Made by a program: the position numbers and the translations under genes. From Streptomyces sp. 840.1 (lineage in GTDB: Bacteria; Actinomycetota; Actinomycetes; Streptomycetales; Streptomycetaceae), in assembly GCF_003751445.1 (NCBI RefSeq), contig NZ_RJUU01000001.1, forward strand, positions 2,733,001 to 2,797,000: a stretch of 64,000 nucleotides of DNA, read 5' to 3'. Under the pieces are notes generated by a model, which worked only from the letters and a program-made list of their open reading frames with translations, had not been told where the DNA came from and did not search any database. The stretch's first letter is position 1. Each line of letters starts with the position of its first letter. Of this stretch, positions 17,791 through 26,286 are shown piece by piece.

Positions 17791-18744
17791 ATGTCCCACC
17801 GTAATGCACCCCTGACCGAGACCGGACGTCTGCGTCTGGCCCGCTGCGTCGTGGACGACGGCTGGCCGCTGCGCCGGGCCGCCGAGCGCTTCCAGGTCTC
17901 GACGACCACCGCTCAGCGGTGGGCAGTCCGCTACCGCGAGCAGGGCGAGGCCGGGATGGCCGACCGCTCCTCCCGGCCCCACCACAGCCCAGGCCGGACA
18001 CCGACGCGGACCGAGCGGCGGATCATCAGGGTCCGCGTCCTGCGGCGCTGGGGCCCGGCCCGCATCGCGTATCTCCTCGGGCTGAACCCGGCGACCGTCC
18101 ACCGTGTCCTGACCCGCTACAAACTCGCCCGCCTGGCTCACCTCGACCGGGCCACCGGCCGGGTGATCCGCCGCTACGAGCACGCCGCCCCCGGCGACCT
18201 CGTCCACGTCGACATCAAAAAGCTCGGCAACATCCCCGACGGCGGAGGCCACAAGGTCCTCGGCCGGCAAGCGGGCCGCAAAAACCGGGCGAAGGCCGGC
18301 ATGAGCTTCCTGCACAACGCTGTCGACGACCATTCCCGCCTGGCCTACAGCGAGATCCTCACCGACGAGAAGAAGGAAACCGCCGTCGGATTCTGGCAAC
18401 GGGCCCACGCCTACTTCGCCGCTGCCGGCATCACCGTCCAGCGGGTCCTGACCGACAACGGTTCCTGCTACAAGTCATACCTCTGGCGCAACTCCCTTGC
18501 CGGACAGGGGATTTCACACAAGCGGACCCGTCCCTACCGGCCCCAGACCAACGGGAAGGTAGAGCGGTTCAACCGCACCCTTCTGGACGAATGGGCCTAC
18601 GCCCAGACCTACCGGACCGAGACCGAGCGACGCGACGCCTACCCGCGATGGCTCCACACCTACAATCACCACCGCGGACACACCGCACTCAAGGGCCAGC
18701 CACCCGCCAGCCGCGTCCCCAACCTCACGGGTCAGTACACCTAG
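17791..18744 (+). CDS. IS481-family DDE transposase
   Basis: Protein of 317 residues. N-terminal helix-turn-helix (TETGRLRLARCVVDDGWPL, then FQVSTTTAQRWAVRYRE), a second HTH at about 75-110, and an rve-type catalytic core with Asp141 (HVDIKKL), Asp222 (LTDNGS) and Glu258 (NGKVERFNRTL). The triad is complete, so the enzyme could be active. Start ATG 17791. The TAG stop (18742-18744) lies in the target-site duplication, outside the element: the element ends inside the ACC codon and the host CTAG supplies the terminator. Confidence 0.95.
   Translation: MSHRNAPLTETGRLRLARCVVDDGWPLRRAAERFQVSTTTAQRWAVRYREQGEAGMADRSSRPHHSPGRTPTRTERRIIRVRVLRRWGPARIAYLLGLNPATVHRVLTRYKLARLAHLDRATGRVIRRYEHAAPGDLVHVDIKKLGNIPDGGGHKVLGRQAGRKNRAKAGMSFLHNAVDDHSRLAYSEILTDEKKETAVGFWQRAHAYFAAAGITVQRVLTDNGSCYKSYLWRNSLAGQGISHKRTRPYRPQTNGKVERFNRTLLDEWAYAQTYRTETERRDAYPRWLHTYNHHRGHTALKGQPPASRVPNLTGQYT
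18714..18739 (-). repeat. IS right inverted repeat
   Basis: Last 26 bases of the element, ending GTCAGTACA, overlapping the 3' end of the transposase gene. The target copy CCTAGG follows at 18740-18745. Confidence 0.85.
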
Positions 18745-18821
18745 GGCGTGTTTGAAAGTCCCGTCTGCCCGGCGGCGCCGGCCCGCCCTCCGGGCGGACG
18801 ACGCTACTTTCAAAACACGCC
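18745..18821. repeat. 77-bp hairpin with MITE-like ends
   Basis: Outer arms GGCGTGTTTGAAAGT (18745-18759) and ACTTTCAAAACACGCC (18806-18821) pair apart from one extra A. Inside, CGTCTGCCCGG and CCGGGCGGACG pair with one mismatch. The whole unit folds into a long stem. It may be the native terminator of the convergent folE and DUF3180 genes, or a small non-autonomous element. The IS target site abuts its first base. Confidence 0.6.
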
Positions 18822-18830
18822 AGACAGCCC

Positions 18831-19313
18831 TCAGGCCCCCGCCGCGTTCTTGTTGTCGTCCTCGTCCTCGGGGAGCTTGCAGACGCGCTCCAGGAAGAGG
18901 GCGGCCGCGATCACCGCGATGCCGGCCAGGACCGCGAAGCCGGCGTAGATCGCCTGGTCGCGGCGGGCCGGCATGTCGAGGGAGCCGAGCAGGAAGACGC
19001 CCGCGCCGCCGTACATCCCGGCGACCAGGGCGACGACGAGGGCGCTGGCCTGGCCGAAGACCACGGCGCGGGCCGCCATCATGGGTTCCACGCCCTTCGC
19101 GCCCGGCCGGCGCTCACGCTGGGCGCGCAGCCGGGAGCGGATGGAGAGTGCCGTCGCCAGCAGGACGACGGCGATGACCGCGAGCACGATGGGCGCGGCC
19201 AGCGGCACGCTCGGCAGGGTGCCGAGGGCGTCCCAGAGGCGGGCGCCGCCCCAGGACAGCACCCCGGCTGCGGCGAAGAGGCCCGCCAGTACTCCGAGCC
19301 GTAGTTGCTTCAC
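18831..19313 (-). CDS. DUF3180 membrane protein
   Basis: Protein of 160 residues with four hydrophobic segments (about 6-26, 40-60, 80-108, 122-141) and an acidic, Asn-rich tail. DUF3180 proteins are found in actinobacteria directly after folK; function unknown. The GTG at 19313 fits the hydrophobic N-terminus MKQLRLGVLAGLFAAAG, though the RBS is weak. It is separated from folK by 58 bases and probably cotranscribed with the folate genes. Confidence 0.8.
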   Translation of the reverse strand: MKQLRLGVLAGLFAAAGVLSWGGARLWDALGTLPSVPLAAPIVLAVIAVVLLATALSIRSRLRAQRERRPGAKGVEPMMAARAVVFGQASALVVALVAGMYGGAGVFLLGSLDMPARRDQAIYAGFAVLAGIAVIAAALFLERVCKLPEDEDDNKNAAGA

Positions 19314-19371
19314 CGGGTGAGCCGCCCTTCGCCGCCTGTGATCTTTCCTGCTGTTCCTGAGAGCCTAACGA

Positions 19372-19983
19372 CTACTCGGGCAGCCGGAGTTCCAGGTCGG
19401 CCCGGGGCAGTACGCCGCCCCGGCCGACACCGGCCAGCAGATCCGCGACCGGGCCGACGCCGGGCAGCTGGGCCGCCGGATCCACGTCGTGCCACGGGGC
19501 GAGGACGAAGGCGCGCTCGCGGGCCCGGGGGTGCGGGAGGGTGAGCACCGGGTCGTCGGAGACCAGATCGGCGTAGGCCACGATGTCGACGTCGATGGTG
19601 CGCGGGCCCCAGCGTTCCTCGCGGACCCGGTCGAAGGCCTCTTCGATGGCCTGGCCGCGCTCCAGGAGTGAGGAGGGGGGCAGCGTCGTCTTCACGACGA
19701 CCACCGCGTTGAAGTACGACGGCTGGGAGCCGGACTCGACGCCCCAGGGCTCCGTCTCGTACACCGGGGAGACCGCCTTGACCCGGAGGCCGGGGGTGTC
19801 CTCCAGGGCGTCGATGGCGCCCTGGAGGGTCTCCAGGCGGTTGCCGAGGTTGGAGCCCAGGGAGATCACGGCGCGTTTGGGGTTGGAGAGGGTGATGTCC
19901 GCGGCGTCCACCTGTTCGACCACGGAGGCGGGAACCGGCTGTACGGTCGGGTCGCTCTGCCCCTCGGTAGAAAATGCAGTCAT
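19372..19983 (-). CDS. folK: 2-amino-4-hydroxy-6-hydroxymethyldihydropteridine diphosphokinase
   Basis: Protein of 203 residues. Transfers pyrophosphate from ATP to 6-hydroxymethyl-dihydropterin. Family motifs: AVISLGSNLGNR, VSPVYETEPWG, ERWGPRTIDVDIVAY and LPHPRARERAFVLAPW. A roughly 35-residue N-terminal extension precedes the usual start. ATG 19983 overlaps the folB stop (ATGA), so translation is coupled to folB. Confidence 0.95.
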   Translation of the reverse strand: MTAFSTEGQSDPTVQPVPASVVEQVDAADITLSNPKRAVISLGSNLGNRLETLQGAIDALEDTPGLRVKAVSPVYETEPWGVESGSQPSYFNAVVVVKTTLPPSSLLERGQAIEEAFDRVREERWGPRTIDVDIVAYADLVSDDPVLTLPHPRARERAFVLAPWHDVDPAAQLPGVGPVADLLAGVGRGGVLPRADLELRLPE

Positions 19984-20339
19984 GCTCGGCTCCGGGTGAT
20001 GGTGATGGTGACGTCGTCGAAGGGGACGGTGATGGGCGCATCCGGCTTGTGCACCACGACTTCCACCTCCTGGACGCCTTCGTGCTTGAGGCACTGCTGG
20101 GCGATGCGCTCCGCGAGCGTCTCGATCAGATCGACCGGTTCGCCCTTGACGACGTCGACGACCTCCTCGGCGACCACGCCGTAGTGCACGGTCTTCGTCA
20201 GGTCGTCGGCGGCTGCCGCGGGGCGGGTGTCGAGGCCGAGCACCAGGTCCACGATGAACGTCTGACCCTCTTCCCGTTCCCGGGGAAAGACGCCATGGTG
20301 CCCACGGGCCTTGAGGCCGCGCAGCGCGACACGATCCAC
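19980..20339 (-). CDS. folB: dihydroneopterin aldolase
   Basis: Protein of 119 residues. Cleaves dihydroneopterin to 6-hydroxymethyl-dihydropterin and glycolaldehyde. Visible motifs: VALRGLKARGHHGVFPREREEGQ, TVHYGVV and LIETLAERIAQQCL. GTG 20339 is selected by GGAGTGA at 20346-20352; an in-frame GTG at 20348 falls within that RBS. It is 211 bases downstream of the NTF2-like gene, so it may have its own promoter there, although I cannot point to one. Confidence 0.94.
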   Translation of the reverse strand: MDRVALRGLKARGHHGVFPREREEGQTFIVDLVLGLDTRPAAAADDLTKTVHYGVVAEEVVDVVKGEPVDLIETLAERIAQQCLKHEGVQEVEVVVHKPDAPITVPFDDVTITITRSRA

Positions 20340-20550
20340 GCGAATCACTCCTGCTGTTGTTGGTCGTAGGGGCACACGCCGCGTGCGGGCGGCGTCCTGC
20401 CCTCATTGGAATCTACCTGCGAGCACCGACAGCACTCGCCCGTGGGGGCCACGGCGCACCGCACAGGGCCGGGTAGCCGCAGATACCCCGAAGGGCCCGA
20501 TTCCAATCCCGGGGAGTCGCTATTCGGTTCCCCACCGGGCTCGTACCCAT

Positions 20551-21033
20551 TCAGGAGGGGGATTCTTCGTCCTCTTCCTCGCCGGTTTCGGCCAGTACGG
20601 GCGAGCCGTGGTGGGACCAGAGCTTCCAGCCCTCGGGAGTGCGCCGGAACACATTGGTGGCGACCACGAGCTGGCCCACCAGCGGCCCCAGCGAGCTGCC
20701 CTCCTCGGCCGGTCCGCCGCTGAGGATGTTCTCGGTGCAGGTGACCAGGGCGGTGTCGCCCGTCATGGAGACCCCGACGTCGGTCAGGAAGAACTGGATG
20801 TACTCGGTGTTGGCCATGATCAGCGCGTAGCTGCGCAGCACCTCGCCGCGGCCGGTGAGGACCGGCCAGCCGGGGTGGACGCAGGAGACGGTGAGGTCCT
20901 CGCCCGGCAGCCAGAGCCCGGTGAGCGCCTCGAGGTCGCCGCGTTCCATCGCCTCGTAGAAGGCGGTGTTGGCCAGCTCGACCGCCTCGATGTCGGCGGC
21001 CGCGTCGGCGTGTTCGTCGTGCGACTCGTTCAC
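20551..21033 (-). CDS. NTF2/SnoaL-like protein in the folate operon
   Basis: Protein of 160 residues. The cone-shaped NTF2-like fold is recognisable: AVELANTAFYEAMERGDLEAL (first helix), VHPGWPVLTGRGEVLRSYALI, and the end strand ATNVFRRTPEGWKLWSHHGSPV. The role is unknown; small members can be binding proteins or enzymes. The GTG start overlaps the folP stop (GTGA at 21030-21033), so it is translated with folP, which suggests a folate-related job. C-terminus acidic. Confidence 0.82.
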   Translation of the reverse strand: MNESHDEHADAAADIEAVELANTAFYEAMERGDLEALTGLWLPGEDLTVSCVHPGWPVLTGRGEVLRSYALIMANTEYIQFFLTDVGVSMTGDTALVTCTENILSGGPAEEGSSLGPLVGQLVVATNVFRRTPEGWKLWSHHGSPVLAETGEEEDEESPS

Positions 21034-21890
21034 GCGGCTCCCTCGACTGCGCGGGCGACGCGTACGGCGTCGGCGGTGGCGCGTACCTCGTGGACGCGGA
21101 CGGCCCAGGCACCGGCGCGGGCGGAGAGCGCGGAGATCGCGGCGGTGGCCGCGTCCCGTTCGCGGGCGGGCGGCGGGGCGGCGCCCGCACCGGCCAGTAC
21201 GTGGCCCAGGAAGCGCTTCCGGGAGGCGGCGACCAGGAGCGGGCGGCCCAGTGCGTGCAGCGCGTCCAGGCGGGCGATGAGCGAGAGGTCGTGGCCGGCG
21301 TCCTTGGCGAAGCCGAGACCGGGGTCTATCACGATGCGCTCCGCGGCGACACCGCCCGCCACCACGGCGTCCATCCGGGTCCGCAGTTCACCGACGACCT
21401 CCGCGACGACGTCCCCGTACACCGCACGGCTGTTCATCGACTCGCTGAAGCCGCGCCAGTGCATGACGACGAAGGGCACTCCGGCGGCGGCGACGACCGG
21501 GACCATGTCCGGGTCCGCGAGTCCGCCGCTCACGTCGTTGACGAGGACGGCGCCCGCGTCGACGGCCTGCTCGGCGACCCGGGCCCGCATGGTGTCCACG
21601 GAGACGGTGACGCCTTCCGAGACGAGTCCGCGGACCACCGGGACCACCCGGCGCAGCTCCTCGGACTCGTCCACCCGGCTGGCGCCGGGGCGGGTCGACT
21701 CACCGCCGACGTCGACCAGGTCGGCGCCCTCGCCCACCAGGTCGAGGCCGTGCTTGACGGCCGTCGTGGTGTCGAACCAGCGGCCTCCGTCGGAGAAGGA
21801 GTCGGGGGTCACATTGACGACGCCCATGACCGCACAGCGGTCCCACTCCGGCAGGCCCTGGACCGTGCCGCGTCCACGCAACGTACTCAT
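21030..21890 (-). CDS. folP: dihydropteroate synthase
   Basis: Protein of 286 residues, the sulfonamide target, joining p-aminobenzoate to the pterin pyrophosphate. Signature motifs: VMGVVNVTPDSFSDGG and VDVGGESTRPGA (pterin and phosphate loops), NDVSGG, and the late IDPGLGFAKDAGHDL and ASRKRFLGHVL. ATG 21890. First gene of the folP-NTF2-folB-folK-DUF3180 run; the MprF-like gene begins upstream on the same strand and stops at 21921, 30 bases away, so it may read through. Confidence 0.95.
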   Translation of the reverse strand: MSTLRGRGTVQGLPEWDRCAVMGVVNVTPDSFSDGGRWFDTTTAVKHGLDLVGEGADLVDVGGESTRPGASRVDESEELRRVVPVVRGLVSEGVTVSVDTMRARVAEQAVDAGAVLVNDVSGGLADPDMVPVVAAAGVPFVVMHWRGFSESMNSRAVYGDVVAEVVGELRTRMDAVVAGGVAAERIVIDPGLGFAKDAGHDLSLIARLDALHALGRPLLVAASRKRFLGHVLAGAGAAPPPARERDAATAAISALSARAGAWAVRVHEVRATADAVRVARAVEGAA

Positions 21891-21920
21891 ACGACCAGCC
21901 TAGGCCCGTGGCGGGCCGCC

Positions 21921-23762
21921 TCACGCCGCGTGGACGCCCTGCTCCGGTGAGGAGGGCCGGGCGTGCGCGCAGGGCCGCTGCCCGCGCGCAGGCAGCCGGC
22001 GGGCCAGCACACGCGGGAGCGCGAAGCTGACGAAGCCCTCGGCCTGCATCGCGGCCAGCGAGATGCGGGGCAGGTCGCGGGCGGTGCGGTAGACCACGAA
22101 CCGGGGCTCCCAGCGGGGCCGGAACTTGGCGTTGAACTTGTACAGGGACTCGATCTGGAACCAGCGCGACAGGAAGATCAGCAGGCCGCGCCAGATGCGC
22201 AGCACCGGTCCGGCGCCCAGCTTCTCGCCGCGGGCCAGGGCGGAGCGGAACATCGCGAAGTTCAGCGAGACGCGGGTGATGCCGAGCCGGGGAGCGGCCT
22301 GGAGCGATGCGACGATCAGCAGCTCGTTCATCCCCGGGTCGGCGGCGCGGTCGCGGCGCATGAGGTCCAGGGACATTCCGTCGGTGCCCCAGGGGACGAA
22401 GTGGAGGACGGCCTTGAGATCGCCGTAGGGGGAATCGGCACTCTGTTCGTCGGTCTTGTGGGCGGTGGCGACGAAGCAGTCCCCGTCGGCGCCGTCCCCG
22501 ATCCGGCCGAGCGCCATGGAGAAGCCGCGTTCGTTGTCGGTGCCGCGCCAGTCGGCCGCGGCGTGCCGGATCCGGGCCAGTTCGGCCTCACCGATATCGG
22601 CCACCCGCCGGACCCGGGTCACGTATCCACCACGTTCGATGCGCTTCACCATCTGGCGCACGTTGCGCATCGCGCGTCCGGCGAGGGAGAAATCCGCGAC
22701 ATCCACCACCGCCTCGTCCCCGAGTTCCAGGGCGTCGAGTCCGGTCTCACGGGTCCAGACCTCGCCGCCGGTCTCGCTGCAGCCCATCACGGCCGGGGTC
22801 CAGGAGTGGGCCCTGGCCTCGTCCATGAACCGTTCGATGGCGCCGGGCCAGGCCTCCACGTCACCGATCGGGTCGCCGCTGGCCAGCATCACCCCGGACA
22901 CCACGCGGTAGCAGACGGCGGCCTTGCCGCTGGGGGAGAACACCACGGCCTTGTCGCGGCGGAGCGCGAAGTGGCCGAGCGAGTCGCGGCGGCCGTGCCG
23001 CTCCAGCAGGGTGCGCAGCCGGGCCTCGTCGTCCTCGGTGAGGCGGGCGGCGGGATGTTCGGGGCGGAACGCGAAGTAGATGGTGGTGACGGCGGTCAGC
23101 AGCCCGAGCGCGCCCAGCGAGTAGGCCACGGTCCAGGAGGTGACCCCGGCGTACTCGACCGGGCCCTCGAAGCCGAACAGGCCGTACAGCACGTGCTGGA
23201 GCCGGTCGGCGATGCTGGGGTTCCCGACCAGCCGGCCGGGGTGGACGCTGACGATGACCAGCCCGAGGCCGAGCGAACCCGCGCCGAGCAGGACGAAGTT
23301 GGCCAGGGCCCGCCAGCGGCTGCGCGGGTCGGGCAGGGCCGCGAATTCACTCCGGTGGCGTACCAGCAGGTAGCACAGCGTCAGGGAGACGGCCGCGCCC
23401 AGCACCGAGTGCCGGTAGAGGAACTGCGACAGCGCACCGGCCGGCAGCAGTACGACGGCGGCCCGCCAGGCCCTTCGCTTGTGCCGCTTGAGGCCGTGGG
23501 CCAGGAGCAGCAGCAGGACGCCGGCGCTCAGCGAGAGCGCGGCGGCGAAGGGGCCGAGAGCGCCGGGGAGTACCTCGGCGAGGGTGTGCATCCGGCTGTG
23601 GCGGAAGCGTGGGAAGACTCCGGCGGCGACGTCGATCAGGCCGACTACGGTGCAGGCGGTGCCGACGAGCACCGGTACGGTTTCGGGCCGCGGTCCGCGC
23701 ACGAACTTGCGTGCAGTATTCGGAACCGATCCCGATTTATCCCCATCTAGCGTGACAGACAT
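21921..23762 (-). CDS. phosphatidylglycerol lysyltransferase-like (MprF/LysX-type) membrane protein
   Basis: Protein of 613 residues. The N-terminal 220 residues hold about six membrane segments; the C-terminal half is a DUF2156 GNAT-fold aminoacyl-tRNA transferase domain (KAAVCYRVVSGVMLASGDPIGD, FSMALGRIGDGADGDCFVATA, GMNELLIVASLQAAPRLGI, RWFQIESLYKFNAKFRPRWEPR). Such enzymes move Lys or Ala from tRNA onto phosphatidylglycerol or another lipid, lowering negative surface charge. No lysyl-tRNA synthetase domain is fused. ATG 23762; divergent from an anchored esterase across 140 bases. Confidence 0.88.
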   Translation of the reverse strand: MSVTLDGDKSGSVPNTARKFVRGPRPETVPVLVGTACTVVGLIDVAAGVFPRFRHSRMHTLAEVLPGALGPFAAALSLSAGVLLLLLAHGLKRHKRRAWRAAVVLLPAGALSQFLYRHSVLGAAVSLTLCYLLVRHRSEFAALPDPRSRWRALANFVLLGAGSLGLGLVIVSVHPGRLVGNPSIADRLQHVLYGLFGFEGPVEYAGVTSWTVAYSLGALGLLTAVTTIYFAFRPEHPAARLTEDDEARLRTLLERHGRRDSLGHFALRRDKAVVFSPSGKAAVCYRVVSGVMLASGDPIGDVEAWPGAIERFMDEARAHSWTPAVMGCSETGGEVWTRETGLDALELGDEAVVDVADFSLAGRAMRNVRQMVKRIERGGYVTRVRRVADIGEAELARIRHAAADWRGTDNERGFSMALGRIGDGADGDCFVATAHKTDEQSADSPYGDLKAVLHFVPWGTDGMSLDLMRRDRAADPGMNELLIVASLQAAPRLGITRVSLNFAMFRSALARGEKLGAGPVLRIWRGLLIFLSRWFQIESLYKFNAKFRPRWEPRFVVYRTARDLPRISLAAMQAEGFVSFALPRVLARRLPARGQRPCAHARPSSPEQGVHAA

Positions 23763-23902
23763 CGCTTCCCGTGGTTCCGCGAGAGATTTTTGGAGTACGT
23801 CGGCCGGAGCCCGGCGGACGCTGTGCGACCTCTAGGACGAGCCTTCCGGGCGGAGGGTTCACCCGTATCCAGGAAATTTCCAGACAAGAAAGTTCAACCG
23901 CC

Positions 23903-25024
23903 ATGGGCCTTACCGGCAAGGCAGTGCTGATCCTGGCGATCACGCTGGCCGTCGTGCTGTTCGCCGTCACGATCTGGCTGTGGCCGAGGTTCGCCCGGCG
24001 CAGCGTCCCCATGGTGTTCGGCAGGGTCGGCCTGCTCCTCGCGACCCAGGTGGCGGTCTTCGCCTCGGTCGGCCTGATGGCCAACAACTCGTTCCTCTTC
24101 TACGGCTCCTGGGCGGACCTGTTCGGCCAGAAGCAGGACCTGGGCGTGGTCACCGATCACGCGGCCGGGACCCTGGCCGCGAAGAACATCGTCCGGGTGG
24201 GGACGCAGCGGCCCGACGGGCCGGGCGGTTCGCTGGCCACCAGGGGCGGCCGGATCGACAAGGTGGTGGTCGCGGGGCCGCACTCCGGGATCGAGAGCTC
24301 GGCGTACGTGTACCTGCCGCCGGAGTACTTCCAGGCGGCGTACGCCCGGCGGAAGTTCCCCGCGGTGGTGGTGCTCACGGGCTACCCGGGCACTTCGGAG
24401 AACCTCCTCAAGGGGCTGCGCTACCCGCGTACGGCACTCGATCAGGTGAAGGCCGGACGGTCGCAGCCGATGATCCTGGTGATGCTGCGGCCCACGCTGG
24501 CACCGCCCCGGGACACCGAGTGCGTCGACATAAAGGGCGGGCCGCAGACCGAGACGTTCTTCGCGAAGGATCTGCCGCGGGCGGTGTCGGCCGCCTACCG
24601 GGTCGGCCACCGGGCCCGGAACTGGGGCATCATCGGCAACTCGACCGGCGGCTACTGCGCCCTGAAGATCGGGCTGCACCACCCGGACCGGTTCACGGCG
24701 AGCGCGGGGCTGTCCGCGTACTACAAGGCGGCCGAGGACCCGACGACCGGCGACCTCTTCCACGGCGACCAGCAGGCCCGGGACCACGCCGATCTGCTGT
24801 GGACCCTGGACCACCGGCCGATGCCCGACTCGTCGTTCCTGGTGACCACCTCCCGCCACGGCGAGGCGAACTACGCGGACACGCGGAAGTTCCTGGCCAA
24901 GGTGAAGTCGCCCGCGCAGGCCTCCTCGATCGTGCTCGCCAGCGGCGGGCACAACTTCAACACCTGGCGCCGGGAGATTCCCGCCGCCCTGGTGTGGCTG
25001 AGCAGCCGGCTCAGCGAGAACTGA
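23903..25024 (+). CDS. membrane-anchored esterase (alpha/beta hydrolase, PF00756-like)
   Basis: Protein of 373 residues. Two N-terminal membrane segments (about 6-27 and 39-60) are followed by an extracytoplasmic alpha/beta-hydrolase resembling esterase D/mycolyltransferase proteins. Nucleophile Ser247 is in WGIIGNSTGGYCALK, and the His is likely in ASGGHNFNTW. Substrate unknown. Start ATG 23903; an AAGAAAG-like element lies upstream. It is divergent from the MprF-like aminoacyl-lipid synthase, so an aminoacyl-lipid hydrolase is an attractive but unproven role. Confidence 0.82.
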   Translation: MGLTGKAVLILAITLAVVLFAVTIWLWPRFARRSVPMVFGRVGLLLATQVAVFASVGLMANNSFLFYGSWADLFGQKQDLGVVTDHAAGTLAAKNIVRVGTQRPDGPGGSLATRGGRIDKVVVAGPHSGIESSAYVYLPPEYFQAAYARRKFPAVVVLTGYPGTSENLLKGLRYPRTALDQVKAGRSQPMILVMLRPTLAPPRDTECVDIKGGPQTETFFAKDLPRAVSAAYRVGHRARNWGIIGNSTGGYCALKIGLHHPDRFTASAGLSAYYKAAEDPTTGDLFHGDQQARDHADLLWTLDHRPMPDSSFLVTTSRHGEANYADTRKFLAKVKSPAQASSIVLASGGHNFNTWRREIPAALVWLSSRLSEN

Positions 25025-25044
25025 ACCGGCGCGGGCGCATCACC

Positions 25045-26286
25045 TCAGGCGGTCTTGGCGCCCGCCCCGCCCGCCCCGCCTGCCTCTGCCGTCCCGCCCG
25101 CTGCGCCCGTCCCGCCCGACACGCTGGCGACGCTCTCCACGGCCACCTCGGCGCGCGGCACCGCCCGGTCGTCCGCGTCGATCGACCGGCGCAGCGCCTC
25201 GTGCAGGCGGGCCGGGGTGAGGACGCCGAGGAACCGCCCCGCGCTGTCCTTGTCGATGACCGCGATCCAGCCGGCGTCGTGCTGGAGCATGGTGGCGAAC
25301 GCCTGCTTGAGCGGGGCGCCGACGGGCAGCCACGCCTCCATCCGCCGGGCGTGCTCGCGGACCGTGCCGGCGGTGGCGGTGAGCGCGTCACCGGCCGGGA
25401 TCCAGCCGTGCAGATGGTCGTCGCCGTCGAGCACGACGGCCCAGCGCGCGCCCTGGGCCCGCAGCCGCTCGGTCGCCGTGGCCAGCGGGTCGTCGAGGTG
25501 GACGACCGGCGGCTGGTCGAGGTCGCTCTCCTCGATGGGGGTGACCGAGAGCCGCTTCAGCCCTCGGTCGGCGCCGACGAAGTCCGCGACATAGTCCGTG
25601 GCGGGGGCGCCGAGCACGGTGGCCGGTGTGTCGAACTGCTCGATCGAGCCCTGCCCGTAGACGGCGATACGGTCCCCGAGGCGGACCGCCTCCTCGATGT
25701 CGTGCGTGACGAAGAGCACCGTTTTGCGGACCTGCGCCTGAAGCTTGAGGAATTCGTTCTGGAGCCGTTCCCGGACGACCGGGTCGACCGCGCCGAAAGG
25801 CTCATCCATCAGCAGTACGGGCGGGTCGGCCGCCAGCGCCCTTGCCACACCCACGCGTTGGCGCTGACCGCCGGACAGCTGTTCCGGATAGCGGTCACCA
25901 TAAACGGAAGGATCGAGTCCGACCAGATCGAGGAGTTCCGCCGCGCGTTCGCGGCCCTTTCCGCGTTTCCAGCCCAGGAGATGGGGCACGGTAGCGGTGT
26001 TTTCCAGGACCGTCCGGTGCGGGAACAGCCCGACCTGCTGGATCACGTAGCCGATACGCCGGCGAAGCTGGACGGGGTCGATGGCCGATATGTCGTCCCC
26101 GTCGAGGAATATCCGGCCCTCGGTCGGTTCGATCAGCCGGTTCACCATCTTCATCGTGGTCGTCTTGCCGCACCCCGACGGTCCGACGAGCGTGACGAGT
26201 TCACCCTCGGCGACCTCGAAGGAAAGGCCGTCGACGGCGGTGGTGCCGTCCGCATACCGCTTGGTGACGTGCTCGAAACGGATCAT
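25045..26286 (-). CDS. osmoprotectant (glycine betaine/choline-type) ABC transporter ATPase with CBS domains
   Basis: Protein of 413 residues. Walker A GPSGCGKT at 35-42, signature LSGGQRQRVGVARAL, Walker B VLLMDEPFGAVDP. Residues about 250-380 form two CBS-like repeats that in OpuCA-type ATPases sense ionic strength. The last 30 residues are Ala/Gly-rich low complexity. ATG 26286 is preceded by a GGGGAA element. It is divergent from the permease-permease-binding protein operon, so the system is split over two transcripts sharing the 131-base region 26287-26417. Confidence 0.92.
   Translation of the reverse strand: MIRFEHVTKRYADGTTAVDGLSFEVAEGELVTLVGPSGCGKTTTMKMVNRLIEPTEGRIFLDGDDISAIDPVQLRRRIGYVIQQVGLFPHRTVLENTATVPHLLGWKRGKGRERAAELLDLVGLDPSVYGDRYPEQLSGGQRQRVGVARALAADPPVLLMDEPFGAVDPVVRERLQNEFLKLQAQVRKTVLFVTHDIEEAVRLGDRIAVYGQGSIEQFDTPATVLGAPATDYVADFVGADRGLKRLSVTPIEESDLDQPPVVHLDDPLATATERLRAQGARWAVVLDGDDHLHGWIPAGDALTATAGTVREHARRMEAWLPVGAPLKQAFATMLQHDAGWIAVIDKDSAGRFLGVLTPARLHEALRRSIDADDRAVPRAEVAVESVASVSGGTGAAGGTAEAGGAGGAGAKTA

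Larger units (their letters stand above)
17676..18739 (+). mobile_element. IS481-family insertion sequence, complete
   Basis: A 1064-bp element bounded by 26-bp imperfect inverted repeats (20 of 26 matching) starting TGTTCTG at the left and ending CAGTACA at the right. It is flanked on both sides by CCTAGG (17670-17675 and 18740-18745), a 6-bp target duplication containing the CTAG core that IS481-type elements favour (NCTAGN, from memory of Bordetella IS481). It carries one full-length transposase gene with an intact DDE triad. It sits between folE and a hairpin at 18745-18821 and disrupts no gene. Confidence 0.93.

Noticed and set aside
17676..18739. IS481 element as a cause of folE inactivation
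   Set aside because: folE ends at 17657 with its stop and full length intact. The insertion is 18 bases beyond it, between convergent genes.
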